Below are positions 52,771-61,367 of a stretch of 64,000 nucleotides of DNA, piece after piece. The translations under genes were made by a program, and so were the position numbers. The stretch spans positions 1-64,000 of the forward strand of contig NZ_BJVK01000006.1 in the NCBI RefSeq assembly GCF_007989105.1, read 5' to 3'. The stretch's first letter is position 1; every line of letters starts with the position of its first letter. Under the pieces are notes generated by a model that had not been told where the DNA came from, made no database searches, and saw only the letters and a program-made list of their open reading frames with translations. The DNA comes from Lentilactobacillus kefiri. GTDB lineage: Bacteria; Bacillota; Bacilli; Lactobacillales; Lactobacillaceae.

Positions 52771-53508
52771 ATGTCTTTAGAAGTTTCGAATCTGGTCGGC
52801 GGTTATTCTCAAGTACCAGTATTAAAAGACGTCAGCTTTGACGTTAAAGATGGCGAGTTGGTTGGATTAATCGGCCTTAACGGAGCCGGAAAGTCCACAA
52901 CTATCAACCATATTATTGGTTTATTAACCCCGTTCAAGGGATCCATTAAAATTAACGGCACCACGCTTAACGAGGATGTCAAAAAGTATAAAGAACAAAT
53001 TGCTTATATTCCGGAACAGCCAATCGTCTATAAAGAGTTGACACTAAAGGAACACCTGGAAATGACGATGCTTGCCTATAACCTGGACCAGGATGAATCC
53101 TGGAAACGGGCTCACAAGCTGCTGAAACTATTCAGACTTGATAACAAATTAGATTGGTTCCCAGACAACTTTTCAAAGGGAATGCGGCAAAAAGTCATGA
53201 TTGTTTGTGCATTTTTAACGAATGCCAAGCTGTTTATTATTGATGAACCATTTCTTGGCTTGGATCCTTTGGCAGTGAATGATCTGTTGAACCTGATTTC
53301 CGAAAGAAAAAAGCAGGGTGCAAGTATTTTAATGTCAACTCACGTTCTGGATACCGCTCAACGTTACTGTGACCGTTTCGTATTGCTTCACAACGGTCGG
53401 GTAAGGACTGAAGGAACCATTGAAGAACTGCGGAAATTGTTCCCAGAAGCCGGCGATTCATTGAATGATATCTATCTCACTCTGGCAAGGGAAGGCGATG
53501 CCTCATGA
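52771..53508 (+). CDS. ecsA: ABC transporter ATP-binding protein EcsA
   Basis: A 245-residue ABC ATPase. Walker A is GLNGAGKSTTI, the Q-loop is in AYIPEQPIVY, the signature is FSKGMRQKVM and Walker B is LFIIDEPFLGLDP with the D-loop after it. STHVLDTA holds the switch histidine. It pairs with EcsB, whose gene overlaps by four bases (ATGA). In Bacillus and Staphylococcus the Ecs transporter affects secretion, competence and intramembrane proteolysis by RasP, probably by exporting peptides. ATG follows TGGAGGTAAATA. Confidence 0.95.
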   Translation: MSLEVSNLVGGYSQVPVLKDVSFDVKDGELVGLIGLNGAGKSTTINHIIGLLTPFKGSIKINGTTLNEDVKKYKEQIAYIPEQPIVYKELTLKEHLEMTMLAYNLDQDESWKRAHKLLKLFRLDNKLDWFPDNFSKGMRQKVMIVCAFLTNAKLFIIDEPFLGLDPLAVNDLLNLISERKKQGASILMSTHVLDTAQRYCDRFVLLHNGRVRTEGTIEELRKLFPEAGDSLNDIYLTLAREGDAS

Positions 53509-54728
53509 AGCAGTTATTTAGGCAACGCTTGACTTCACATCTAAAAGAAATGATGCGGTACCTGAGACTGGTATTTAACGATTACTTTGTGTTGGCACTG
53601 CTATTCGTGATTGGTGGATTGGGGTATTATTATTCCCATGCGCTTAAACAGCTTCATACCGGAATCTGGTGGGCACCAATCCTGATTATTGGTGTCCTAT
53701 TAGTCAGTGTTCAGCTGGGACGATTTGCGACCTTAATCCAAGCACCTGACTATGTTTTCCTGTTACCGCGGGAATCTGATATATACAACTATCTTAAGAG
53801 CGGTTATAAGTACAGCTTATCAATTGCCTTGGCCATCCAGGTCTTGTTGTGGATCATATTGATGCCGTTCATCCAGGTAACGATGCATGTGACGGCAACT
53901 GATCTTTATGTATTGTTGGCCACAGTGCTTCTAATGAAGACGGTATGGTTGAACGCTGATTTTGCACGAAAATATCATTTGCAAAATCGTTGGCTGTCAA
54001 ACCGCTTAATCTTTCGATTAGTAGTTCCGATTATCACATTTGCGCTGTGCGTTTATGTTAATTATTGGCTTGGGTTGGCACTCGCTGTCATTGCACTGAT
54101 TGTGAGTTATTTCAGTCGCCAAAAGTGGGCCGCCAGATCACTTGATTGGACAAAAATGATTGCCGATGAAAATAGTCGAATGCATACGGTTTACCAGTTC
54201 TTCAACTTGTTTACAGATGTTCCAACGCTTCAGGGATCCGTTAAGCGTCGTCGATATGTCGATGGCATTTTGAATCGGATCAAATTGGTTCCAAAGAATA
54301 CCTACCTCTATTTGTATGGCCATGGAATTGTTAGAGACAATGAAATGAGCGGCTTATATGTTCGTCTGTTGGTGATTGGGACATTGTTTTTAGTCTTTAT
54401 CAAAGGTGAAATGCTGCCAATCTTATTGAGCCTGCTGTTTGTCTATCTGATAGGTTTTCAAATGATTCCGTTTTATTTTCACTTTTCGGATAATGCGTTT
54501 GTTCATGTCTATCCAATCACGAACCAATATCAATTAATGAGCTTTCAAAAAGTGCTGCTTTACCTGCTGTCAACCGTTGGCGTTGTCTTTGCAATCGCAG
54601 TGGTTGCGGTGAACTACTCGAACCTTGTGACGGTCTTTGGCGTGATTATTGGAGAGGCAGTAGAAATTTGGGCGTTTATTTATCTTTACCTGCCAAAACG
54701 ACTGGCAAGAAGTGAACGTGTTAGATAG
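53505..54728 (+). CDS. ecsB: ABC transporter permease EcsB
   Basis: A 407-residue membrane protein with about ten hydrophobic segments, typical of EcsB. The start MKQLFRQRLTSHLKEMMRYLRLVFNDYFV matches the family and a long cytoplasmic loop with KWAARSLDWTKMIADE lies in the middle. It forms the membrane part of the Ecs transporter with EcsA. The ATG overlaps the ecsA stop. It is followed by trmB 25 bases later with no terminator between, so the three genes probably form one transcript. Confidence 0.92.
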   Translation: MKQLFRQRLTSHLKEMMRYLRLVFNDYFVLALLFVIGGLGYYYSHALKQLHTGIWWAPILIIGVLLVSVQLGRFATLIQAPDYVFLLPRESDIYNYLKSGYKYSLSIALAIQVLLWIILMPFIQVTMHVTATDLYVLLATVLLMKTVWLNADFARKYHLQNRWLSNRLIFRLVVPIITFALCVYVNYWLGLALAVIALIVSYFSRQKWAARSLDWTKMIADENSRMHTVYQFFNLFTDVPTLQGSVKRRRYVDGILNRIKLVPKNTYLYLYGHGIVRDNEMSGLYVRLLVIGTLFLVFIKGEMLPILLSLLFVYLIGFQMIPFYFHFSDNAFVHVYPITNQYQLMSFQKVLLYLLSTVGVVFAIAVVAVNYSNLVTVFGVIIGEAVEIWAFIYLYLPKRLARSERVR

Positions 54729-54753
54729 AATGTTTAATTTATAGGAGAAATAT

Positions 54754-55395
54754 ATGCGTGTAAGAAAAAAGCCATGGGCTGATAAATATATCAAAGACCA
54801 TGGCGACTATATTGTGACTGATCCAAAGAATTGGCTGGGAAAATGGCAGCAGCGGTTTGCCAAACAGCAACCTTTAAATGTGGAGGTTGGAATCGGTAAG
54901 GGCAGGTTTATTATTGAAACTGCCAAAGCCAATCCCGACATCAACTATATTGGAATTGAATTGCAAACTTCCGTCATTGCAACGGCTTTGCGGACCTTCA
55001 TGGAAAACCCACTGTCAAATGTTCAGTTTGTTTTGACAGATGGGGCTGATTTAGACGAATTGTTTTATCAGGATGAGATCAAAAAGATCTTTTTGAATTT
55101 TTCCGATCCATGGCCTAAAAAGCGTCATGCCAAACGGCGATTGACCTCACCACTTTTTCTCAAAACCTATCAACATGTTTTAGCTGATGATGGTGATATC
55201 GAATTTAAAACGGATAACCGGGGATTATTCGAGTATTCATTGGTTACCTTTAACAACTACCCAATGAAATTCGACTATGTATCATTGGATTTACACAAAT
55301 CCCCTGAGAACGAGACCAATATCGAAACTGAATATGAGCAGAAATTCAGTCCAAAAGGGCCGATTTATAAGCTGATTGCTCATTTTACAAAGTAA
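54754..55395 (+). CDS. trmB: tRNA (guanine-N7-)-methyltransferase
   Basis: A 213-residue SAM-dependent enzyme that makes m7G at position 46 of tRNAs. The SAM site is VEVGIGKGRFI with NYIGIELQ after it; the catalytic stretch FLNFSDPWPKKRHAKRRL is diagnostic of TrmB. The C-terminus shows TNIETEYEQKF. ATG at 54754 follows AGGAGAAATAT. The last 11 bases overlap the end of a convergent gene on the other strand. Confidence 0.97.
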   Translation: MRVRKKPWADKYIKDHGDYIVTDPKNWLGKWQQRFAKQQPLNVEVGIGKGRFIIETAKANPDINYIGIELQTSVIATALRTFMENPLSNVQFVLTDGADLDELFYQDEIKKIFLNFSDPWPKKRHAKRRLTSPLFLKTYQHVLADDGDIEFKTDNRGLFEYSLVTFNNYPMKFDYVSLDLHKSPENETNIETEYEQKFSPKGPIYKLIAHFTK

Positions 55396-55696
55396 TGAGT
55401 TGGTGTTTCATAATTCGTTGAGTTTGCGTGTTAATCCAAAATTCTTCGGATTGATGCTGGCCATTTTGATCAAGATAATTAAAGCCAAAATGAAAAACTT
55501 CCGGATTTGAATTCTGACCTGGAATGGTGGTCCAGCTTCCCAGATATTTGAAGCCTTTTAATGCGGCTGAATGTTTGGTATTCTTAACGATAGTAGTTAA
55601 ATGGTTGTTGTATTTTTGATCGGATTTGCTGACTGCGTAAGCTCCTGCAGCAAGTGCTGCCAGTGACAAACCATAAAATATTGTTTGCTTTTTCAT
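55385..55696 (-). CDS. Small exported or anchored protein of unknown function
   Basis: A 103-residue protein starting with a hydrophobic segment (MKKQTIFYGLSLAALAAGAY), either a signal peptide or an anchor. The rest is polar and may be a beta-rich domain: FKYLGSWTTIPG, EVFHFGFNYLDQNG and EEFWINTQTQRIMKH. The last phrases resemble extracellular domains that repeat PepSY-like strands, but I cannot place it. ATG at 55696 has GGGGAGAATT directly upstream; a start six codons earlier lacks a site. It converges with trmB and overlaps it by 11 bases. Confidence 0.7.
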   Translation of the reverse strand: MKKQTIFYGLSLAALAAGAYAVSKSDQKYNNHLTTIVKNTKHSAALKGFKYLGSWTTIPGQNSNPEVFHFGFNYLDQNGQHQSEEFWINTQTQRIMKHQLITL

Positions 55697-55825
55697 AATT
55701 CTCCCCGTTTTCATTGTATGATATGTATACTTTAATATATTGACGACGGATGAGCAAACTGAACCCGATAAATGACTTCATGCGGTATAATGTACTTTAC
55801 ATTAGTAAGTGAAAGGATGATTACT

Positions 55826-56161
55826 TTGAAAAAATTACAAAAAACGAACTTAAATGATCTCAACCAAGAACTTAAAAATGGCAAATACATGCTGTTCTTT
55901 ACCGCTGACTGGTGCCCAGACTGCCGCTTTATCAAGCCTGCCATGCCAGCAATTGAAGCCGAATATTCTGAATATACCTTTTTGATGGTTGATCGTGATG
56001 AAAATATCGATCTTGCCGGTGAAATGGGTATTATGGGAATTCCAAGTTTCGTTGCTTATTCAGACGGCGAGGAAATTGGTCGTTTTAATAATGGCGACCG
56101 TAAGACAAAAGCTGAAGTTGAAAACTTTATCAACTCATTATCAAGTACCGTTGCAAAATAA
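55826..56161 (+). CDS. ytpP: Thioredoxin-family protein YtpP
   Basis: A 111-residue thioredoxin-like protein. The active site is ADWCPDCRFIKP (C-P-D-C) and the cis-proline is in MGIPSFVAYSDG. It is soluble, without signal peptide, and reduces or exchanges thiols in the cytoplasm. I favour TTG at 55826, with GAAAGGA eight bases upstream; an ATG three codons earlier lies inside that site. It leads the group ytpP-ytpR-sftA-murC, an order found in Bacillus as ytpP-Q-R-S with murC next, here without ytpQ. Confidence 0.9.
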   Translation: MKKLQKTNLNDLNQELKNGKYMLFFTADWCPDCRFIKPAMPAIEAEYSEYTFLMVDRDENIDLAGEMGIMGIPSFVAYSDGEEIGRFNNGDRKTKAEVENFINSLSSTVAK

Positions 56162-56185
56162 TTTATTGTTGGAAGGAATTTTTAA

Positions 56186-56824
56186 ATGTTAATAGCCAGT
56201 TATAACCCCAAGAATACAGGCGACACAATGGTTCTCATCATGAATCCCGATGCTGCCGCACAAGACGTTACAATTCATGATCATGTTGCCCGAATATTTT
56301 CAACTGAAGATAATCAAACACTGGGGTACAACTTTTTAAAAGCAAGTGAAATTCTTCCTGAAATTGTAAAAGAAAATGGCCGAGTTTCATTAACCCAAGA
56401 TCAGGTAGCCAAGTTAAATCAGTATCTTGACGGACACGGATTCTCTGGGGATATTGTCTATGATGACGCGCCCAAGTTTGTTGTTGGCTATGTGAAGTCA
56501 GTTGAAGATCATCCACATGCAAACCATTTGCAGATTACCAAGACCGATATTGGAAATGGTAAAGATCTTCAAATCGTCAGTGGTTCTCCAAACATGCGTG
56601 AGAACATCAAAGTTGTTGTTGCTCTTAGTGGCGCAATGATGCCTAACGGACAAATTATCTGGCCTGGTGAACTGCATGGCGTTGAGAGTGACGGCATGAT
56701 TTGTTCCGGCCGGGAACTGCATATTCCCAATGCACCTCAAGTTCCTGGTGCATTGATTTTGCCTGATGATTACCAAGTTGGAACTGCTTTTGATTTTCAA
56801 AAGGCACAACATTTATTTGACTAA
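56186..56824 (+). CDS. ytpR: YtpR-family tRNA-binding-domain protein
   Basis: A 212-residue protein with an N-terminal DUF4479 part (about residues 1-95, with LIASYNPKNTGDTMVLI) and a C-terminal OB-fold EMAP-type tRNA-binding domain (VVGYVKSVEDHPHANHLQI, VSGSPNMRENIKVVVALSG, and GVESDGMICSGREL). This is the free-standing counterpart of the N-terminal domain of the phenylalanyl-tRNA synthetase beta chain. Its role is not established. ATG at 56186 follows GGAAGGAATT, 24 bases after ytpP. A DNA translocase gene follows. Confidence 0.93.
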   Translation: MLIASYNPKNTGDTMVLIMNPDAAAQDVTIHDHVARIFSTEDNQTLGYNFLKASEILPEIVKENGRVSLTQDQVAKLNQYLDGHGFSGDIVYDDAPKFVVGYVKSVEDHPHANHLQITKTDIGNGKDLQIVSGSPNMRENIKVVVALSGAMMPNGQIIWPGELHGVESDGMICSGRELHIPNAPQVPGALILPDDYQVGTAFDFQKAQHLFD

Positions 56825-56845
56825 ACTATTTTGGGTGGATGAACT

Positions 56846-59041
56846 ATGAAGCATTATGATGGACCAGCTTTTTTTCGTAAAAAGGGGATTTCAAGAGCTC
56901 CTCGCGAAAAAAAGGTTACTAAACAATTTAAAACACCACGTTTTGATGACACCCAAGACAAGCGGGCGGCAAATATTCTTAAGCGGGATTCGGACCATGG
57001 GGATGAAACACCTGCATTTCTAAAAGAGATTAAGAATTTCAAGCCTCAAAAGCGATCAAAATCTGATAAACGTAAGCAGCAGATTAAAACGAATTATTTT
57101 CTCAGCCAGCAGCGTCGTCAACATCATTTGTATGATGAGTTGACCCGCCGGCTGCGGATTACATATGATGATTTAATTGTCATTGCCGATAAACAGGCAA
57201 CAATTGATGAACCAAAAGAACAATCGAAAGAACCAACAAAGGCAAAAGAACCGGAAGATTTACCAACTTCTTATCCAGTTCAAACCACTGAAATGAAGCA
57301 AACGTCGTTACCGCGATCTACCAACAATCATTTATCTGCGGATCATTCAGCAAGCCCACATTCAGCGAGTCAACGATTATCGAAGCATAGGCGCAGATCC
57401 TTGAATCATAGAGGACTGGGGCAATCACTTAATACCATTATTAACAAGGAACAGGCCAGTAAATCTGACCTTTCTTTGTTTCATACTCAACATCGTGATA
57501 CACCTTCAGCATCTGATAAAGCGCCGGTTCCGTCGGAAAAAGTTGTTGCGTCTCAAACAGAATCAGAGCAGAATCACATCCCAGCTGTGACAAGTGATGA
57601 ACGGGGCTATCATTTCCCACCGATTTCACTATTATCAAAACCACAGGTAGCTGAATCGGACTCGATTGACGAATGGATTTCCCATCAGTCTGATATTTTA
57701 AACCGGACATTTGCCGCGTTTAAAGTGGATGCCAAGGTCGTTGCATGGACGAACGGACCCACAGTTACCCAGTTCCAAGTTAAATTGGCTCTTGGTGTTA
57801 AAGTCAGCAGAATTACAAATTTGACCGATGATTTAAAGCTGGCTTTGGCTGCCAAAGATATCCGGATTGAAGCACCAATTCCAGGTAAAACCACCGTTGG
57901 TATTGAAATCCCCAATCCTAAACCAAGGCCGGTTGTTTTATCTGAAGTGATTTCAACTGATCATTTCAAAAACAGTCAGTCTCCATTAACCACCGCACTG
58001 GGTGTTGATTTATCTGGCGTTCCTCGAACAGCTGATGTTCGGAAAATGCCTCATGGGTTGATTGCCGGAGCGACAGGATCTGGAAAGAGTGTCTTTATCA
58101 ATAGTCTGCTGGTTTCTTTATTGTATAAGGCAACGCCTTCAGAATTACGTTTATTGTTAATTGATCCTAAGGCCGTTGAACTAGCCCCTTACGATGGAAT
58201 TCCACATTTGCTGTCACCCGTTATTTCAGATCCAAAGACGGCCGCAGCTTCTTTGAAATGGGTCACTGAGGAAATGGACCAGCGTTATGAAAAATTAGCA
58301 GCTGCTGGGGCAAAGAACATTGAACAATTCAATCGTGACGCCGAAAAGTCTGGTGAATATGGATTAAAGATGCCTTATATTTTGGTGATCATTGATGAAT
58401 TAGCCGATTTGATGATGGTCGCTTCAAGCAAAGTTGAAGATTACATTGTTCGAATTACTCAAAAAGCTCGGGCAGCCGGTATTCATTTAATTGTTGCCAC
58501 TCAACGTCCAAGTGTCGATATTGTGACTGGGACAATTAAGAATAATATTCCAACCAGAATTGCATTTATGGTTTCCAGTCAGGTTGATTCCAGAACGATT
58601 TTGGATTCTGCCGGGGCTGAGCGTCTGCTTGGCCGTGGGGACATGCTATATCTGGGTAGTGGCGCTAATCAGCCTGTCAGACTTCAAGGAGCGTTTGTAA
58701 CCAATCAGGAGCTTGACAGGATTGTTGATTTTGTTCGCCAACAAGATGAGCCAAAATATCTTTTCACACCGGATAGTTTAAAAAAATCCAGTTCTGAAGA
58801 AAGTTCACAAGACCGATTAATGCCCCAAGTTTTGAAATATATTGCAAATGAAAACACAATTTCTACCTCAAAGCTTCAACGTGTATTTTCAATCGGTTAT
58901 AATAGAGCTGCAAACATTATTGATCATTTGCAGGAAAAAGATCTGGTTTCAGAGCAACAGGGTTCAAAACCGCGGACTGTGTACTATAAGCCGACGGAAA
59001 ATGGACCAGCTCCGGAATCACAGCACAATAATCAAAAATAA
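56846..59041 (+). CDS. sftA: DNA translocase SftA (soluble FtsK/SpoIIIE family)
   Basis: A 731-residue FtsK-type motor without the N-terminal membrane helices of FtsK, which makes it SftA-like (YtpS). The first 260 residues are low-complexity, rich in K, R, Q, S and E. The motor starts around residue 265: alpha/beta parts with KVVAWTNGPTVTQFQV, Walker A GATGSGKSVFINS, Walker B LVIIDELADLMM, and TQRPSVDIVTG. The C-terminal winged-helix gamma domain (ISTSKLQRVFSIGYNRAANIIDHL) recognises oriented DNA sequences. It moves chromosome DNA away from the division septum. ATG at 56846 has GGGTGGATGA upstream. It is 25 bases ahead of murC. Confidence 0.93.
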   Translation: MKHYDGPAFFRKKGISRAPREKKVTKQFKTPRFDDTQDKRAANILKRDSDHGDETPAFLKEIKNFKPQKRSKSDKRKQQIKTNYFLSQQRRQHHLYDELTRRLRITYDDLIVIADKQATIDEPKEQSKEPTKAKEPEDLPTSYPVQTTEMKQTSLPRSTNNHLSADHSASPHSASQRLSKHRRRSLNHRGLGQSLNTIINKEQASKSDLSLFHTQHRDTPSASDKAPVPSEKVVASQTESEQNHIPAVTSDERGYHFPPISLLSKPQVAESDSIDEWISHQSDILNRTFAAFKVDAKVVAWTNGPTVTQFQVKLALGVKVSRITNLTDDLKLALAAKDIRIEAPIPGKTTVGIEIPNPKPRPVVLSEVISTDHFKNSQSPLTTALGVDLSGVPRTADVRKMPHGLIAGATGSGKSVFINSLLVSLLYKATPSELRLLLIDPKAVELAPYDGIPHLLSPVISDPKTAAASLKWVTEEMDQRYEKLAAAGAKNIEQFNRDAEKSGEYGLKMPYILVIIDELADLMMVASSKVEDYIVRITQKARAAGIHLIVATQRPSVDIVTGTIKNNIPTRIAFMVSSQVDSRTILDSAGAERLLGRGDMLYLGSGANQPVRLQGAFVTNQELDRIVDFVRQQDEPKYLFTPDSLKKSSSEESSQDRLMPQVLKYIANENTISTSKLQRVFSIGYNRAANIIDHLQEKDLVSEQQGSKPRTVYYKPTENGPAPESQHNNQK

Positions 59042-59066
59042 CATAATGGGATAGGTAGGATGTCGA

Positions 59067-60398
59067 ATGAATTCAGATACTGTATATCATTTTGTAGGAA
59101 TTAAAGGAACAGGAATGGCCGCAATGGCTTTGATCTTGCATGATCGTGGCGAAAAAGTGCAGGGATCCGATATTGATCAGTACACTTTTACTCAACGAGG
59201 CCTTGAAAAAGCAGGTATTAAACTATTACCTTTTGATGAAAAGAACATTCATGAAGGTTTGACGGTTATTGCCGGCAACTCATTTACTGATGACCATCCA
59301 GAAATCAAAAAAGCTCGGGAAATGGGCCTGACTGTTTATCGTTATCACCAATTCCTTGGTAAAATTATCAAGGGAAAGACGAGTATCGGTGTTTCCGGTG
59401 CCCACGGAAAGACAAGTACAACTGGCTTGCTGGCACACGTTCTTTCAGGAATTGCACCAACTGATTATTTAATCGGTGATGGTTCCGGTAAGGGTGTTCC
59501 AAATGCCCGGTTCTTTGTTTACGAAGCCGATGAATATCGTCGTCACTTCTTGGCAACTGAACCTGATTATGCCATTATGACAAACATCGATTTTGACCAT
59601 CCTGATTACTACAAGAGTATTGATGACGTTCAAAGCGCTTTTCAAACCTTTGCCAATCAGACTAAGAAAGGCATTTTTGCCTGGGGCGATGACAAGCGGC
59701 TTCGTCAATTAAAAGCCAAGGTTCCAATTTATTACTATGGTTTGCATGATACAGATGATTTCCAAGCTGTTGACGTTAAGCGGACAACTAGTGGTTCAAG
59801 CTTCAATGTCACATATAAAGGCAAAGACCTAGGAAACTTCTTTGTTCCATTGTTTGGTGAACACAATATCTTCAATTCATTAGCTGTTGTTGCGGTGGCA
59901 TATTTCGAAGATGTTAACCTTGATGAAATTCGTAAAGAATTAAAAACATTCCAAGGTGTTAAGCGCCGATTTGCTGAACGCAAGATTGCCGGCATGACGA
60001 TTATTGATGATTATGCTCACCATCCAACTGAAATTAAAGCCACTATTGATGCTGCTCGCCAAGAATATCCAAACAAACAGATTGCGGTTGTGTTCCAACC
60101 ACATACGTTCAGTCGGACGATTGCGTTAATGGACGACTTTGCCAAGAGTTTGAATCTTGCTGATGAAGTCTTCTTGACTTCAATTTACAGCTCACCACGT
60201 GAAAGTCACGGCAAGGTTTCAAGTGAAGATTTGTCAAAGAAGATTACCAAAGGTGGTCGGATCCTATCTGTTGATAACATGTCACCATTATTGGATTACG
60301 ATAATGATGTGGTTATCTTCATGGGTGCCGGAGATATCCAAAAGTATGAAAAATCATATGAGGATCTCTTGAGCCATTTAACTAAGAAAACTAATTAA
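59067..60398 (+). CDS. murC: UDP-N-acetylmuramate:L-alanine ligase
   Basis: A 443-residue Mur ligase that adds L-Ala to UDP-MurNAc, the first stem-peptide step. The N-terminal nucleotide-sugar fold is [18 protein letters not shown]. The ATP loop is [15 protein letters not shown], and [11 protein letters not shown] holds the metal-binding glutamate. [11 protein letters not shown] and [12 protein letters not shown] follow, all typical of MurC. ATG at 59067 follows GGATAGGTAGG. It is the last gene of the ytpP-ytpR-sftA-murC unit, and a hairpin lies just after it. Confidence 0.97.
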   Translation: MNSDTVYHFVGIKGTGMAAMALILHDRGEKVQGSDIDQYTFTQRGLEKAGIKLLPFDEKNIHEGLTVIAGNSFTDDHPEIKKAREMGLTVYRYHQFLGKIIKGKTSIGVSGAHGKTSTTGLLAHVLSGIAPTDYLIGDGSGKGVPNARFFVYEADEYRRHFLATEPDYAIMTNIDFDHPDYYKSIDDVQSAFQTFANQTKKGIFAWGDDKRLRQLKAKVPIYYYGLHDTDDFQAVDVKRTTSGSSFNVTYKGKDLGNFFVPLFGEHNIFNSLAVVAVAYFEDVNLDEIRKELKTFQGVKRRFAERKIAGMTIIDDYAHHPTEIKATIDAARQEYPNKQIAVVFQPHTFSRTIALMDDFAKSLNLADEVFLTSIYSSPRESHGKVSSEDLSKKITKGGRILSVDNMSPLLDYDNDVVIFMGAGDIQKYEKSYEDLLSHLTKKTN

Positions 60399-60406
60399 GA
60401 TATCTT

Positions 60407-60453
60407 ATAGAAGCTGTTAATTGGGTGGTAATTACTTGATTAATGGCTTCTAT
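60407..60453 (+). terminator. Terminator-like hairpin after murC
   Basis: ATAGAAGCTGTTAAT (60407-60421) pairs with ATTAATGGCTTCTAT (60439-60453) with two non-Watson-Crick positions. The T run after it is short (TTTGG), so termination may be partial. Confidence 0.55.
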
Positions 60454-60541
60454 TTGGTAAAATTACTTAACAGTATAGGTATGAATGCTGTTTCATAATC
60501 TGAATGGTGTTCAAACTTACAAATAAAAGGGAGCGGATTTA

Positions 60542-61264
60542 ATGAACAATTATCCAAATGAACAACCGGAAGCTCGGAAAGTCGTTAACAACGCTGCCGG
60601 GTTGAATACCTTCTTAACGAAAATGTATGGCTGGATGAGTCTGGCCGTCTTGGTTTCAGCAGCAACCGCATTTTTGGTTAGTGGTTCTGTTGCCGGTGGA
60701 ATGGCTGTTTACATTGCAGCTCATCGAGGTGTTATGTGGGGATCAGTGATTTTATGGTTTTTCTTGCCAATTATCATTTCAATTCAGGCATTGAAACGGC
60801 CGACACTTGCATTTACGGTATTAATGCTATATTCCATTCTTAGTGGCTTTGTGTTTGCCACCGTGGCTTGGGCATATACCGGTGCTTCTATCGCAGCAGC
60901 CTTTGTTTCTGCTTCGGCAATCTTTATTACGATGACAACTGTTGGTCTAGTGACCAATAAAAGTTTGGATTGTTGGGGTGCGCAGGCAACTGCCGCATTA
61001 ATCGCATTGGTAATTGCGATGGTTATTAACATCTTCCTTCGCAGCTCGATGATTTCATTTGTCCTCTCAATCATTGCCGTCATTATCTTCACTGTCTTGA
61101 CTGCATATGACACTCAGAAGATGAAGCAAATGTATAATCAATATGCTGGCAATGGCGAAGTTTCGATGACTGGTTTGGCAGTCTTCGGTGCTTTGCAATT
61201 GTATTTGGACTTCGTTAACTTATTTATCCAATTACTTTCAATTTTCGGTAATAACGAGCGTTAA
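60542..61264 (+). CDS. Bax inhibitor-1 (BI-1/YccA) family membrane protein
   Basis: A 240-residue membrane protein with seven helices. The N-terminus carries LNTFLTKMYGWMSLAVLVSAAT and the C-terminal part VLTAYDTQKMKQMY with its conserved aspartate, then GALQLYLDFVNLFIQLLSIFG, as in the YetJ/BI-1 family. YetJ of Bacillus is a pH-sensitive calcium leak channel; the same activity is possible here. ATG at 60542 follows AAGGGAGCGGATTTA. It is monocistronic, between the murC hairpin and its own terminator. Confidence 0.93.
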   Translation: MNNYPNEQPEARKVVNNAAGLNTFLTKMYGWMSLAVLVSAATAFLVSGSVAGGMAVYIAAHRGVMWGSVILWFFLPIIISIQALKRPTLAFTVLMLYSILSGFVFATVAWAYTGASIAAAFVSASAIFITMTTVGLVTNKSLDCWGAQATAALIALVIAMVINIFLRSSMISFVLSIIAVIIFTVLTAYDTQKMKQMYNQYAGNGEVSMTGLAVFGALQLYLDFVNLFIQLLSIFGNNER

Positions 61265-61280
61265 TTTTTAAAACAATCAT

Positions 61281-61317
61281 GAACGATTAACCATTGAGTT
61301 GGTTGATCGTTTTTTGT
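61281..61317 (+). terminator. Terminator after the BI-1 family gene
   Basis: AACGATTAACCA pairs with TGGTTGATCGTT, followed by TTTTTGTTAT. Confidence 0.85.
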
Positions 61318-61367
61318 TATCTGTCGTGGTAAAATTAAAGTAATAGTTTTCATCAGAGGAGAAGTCA

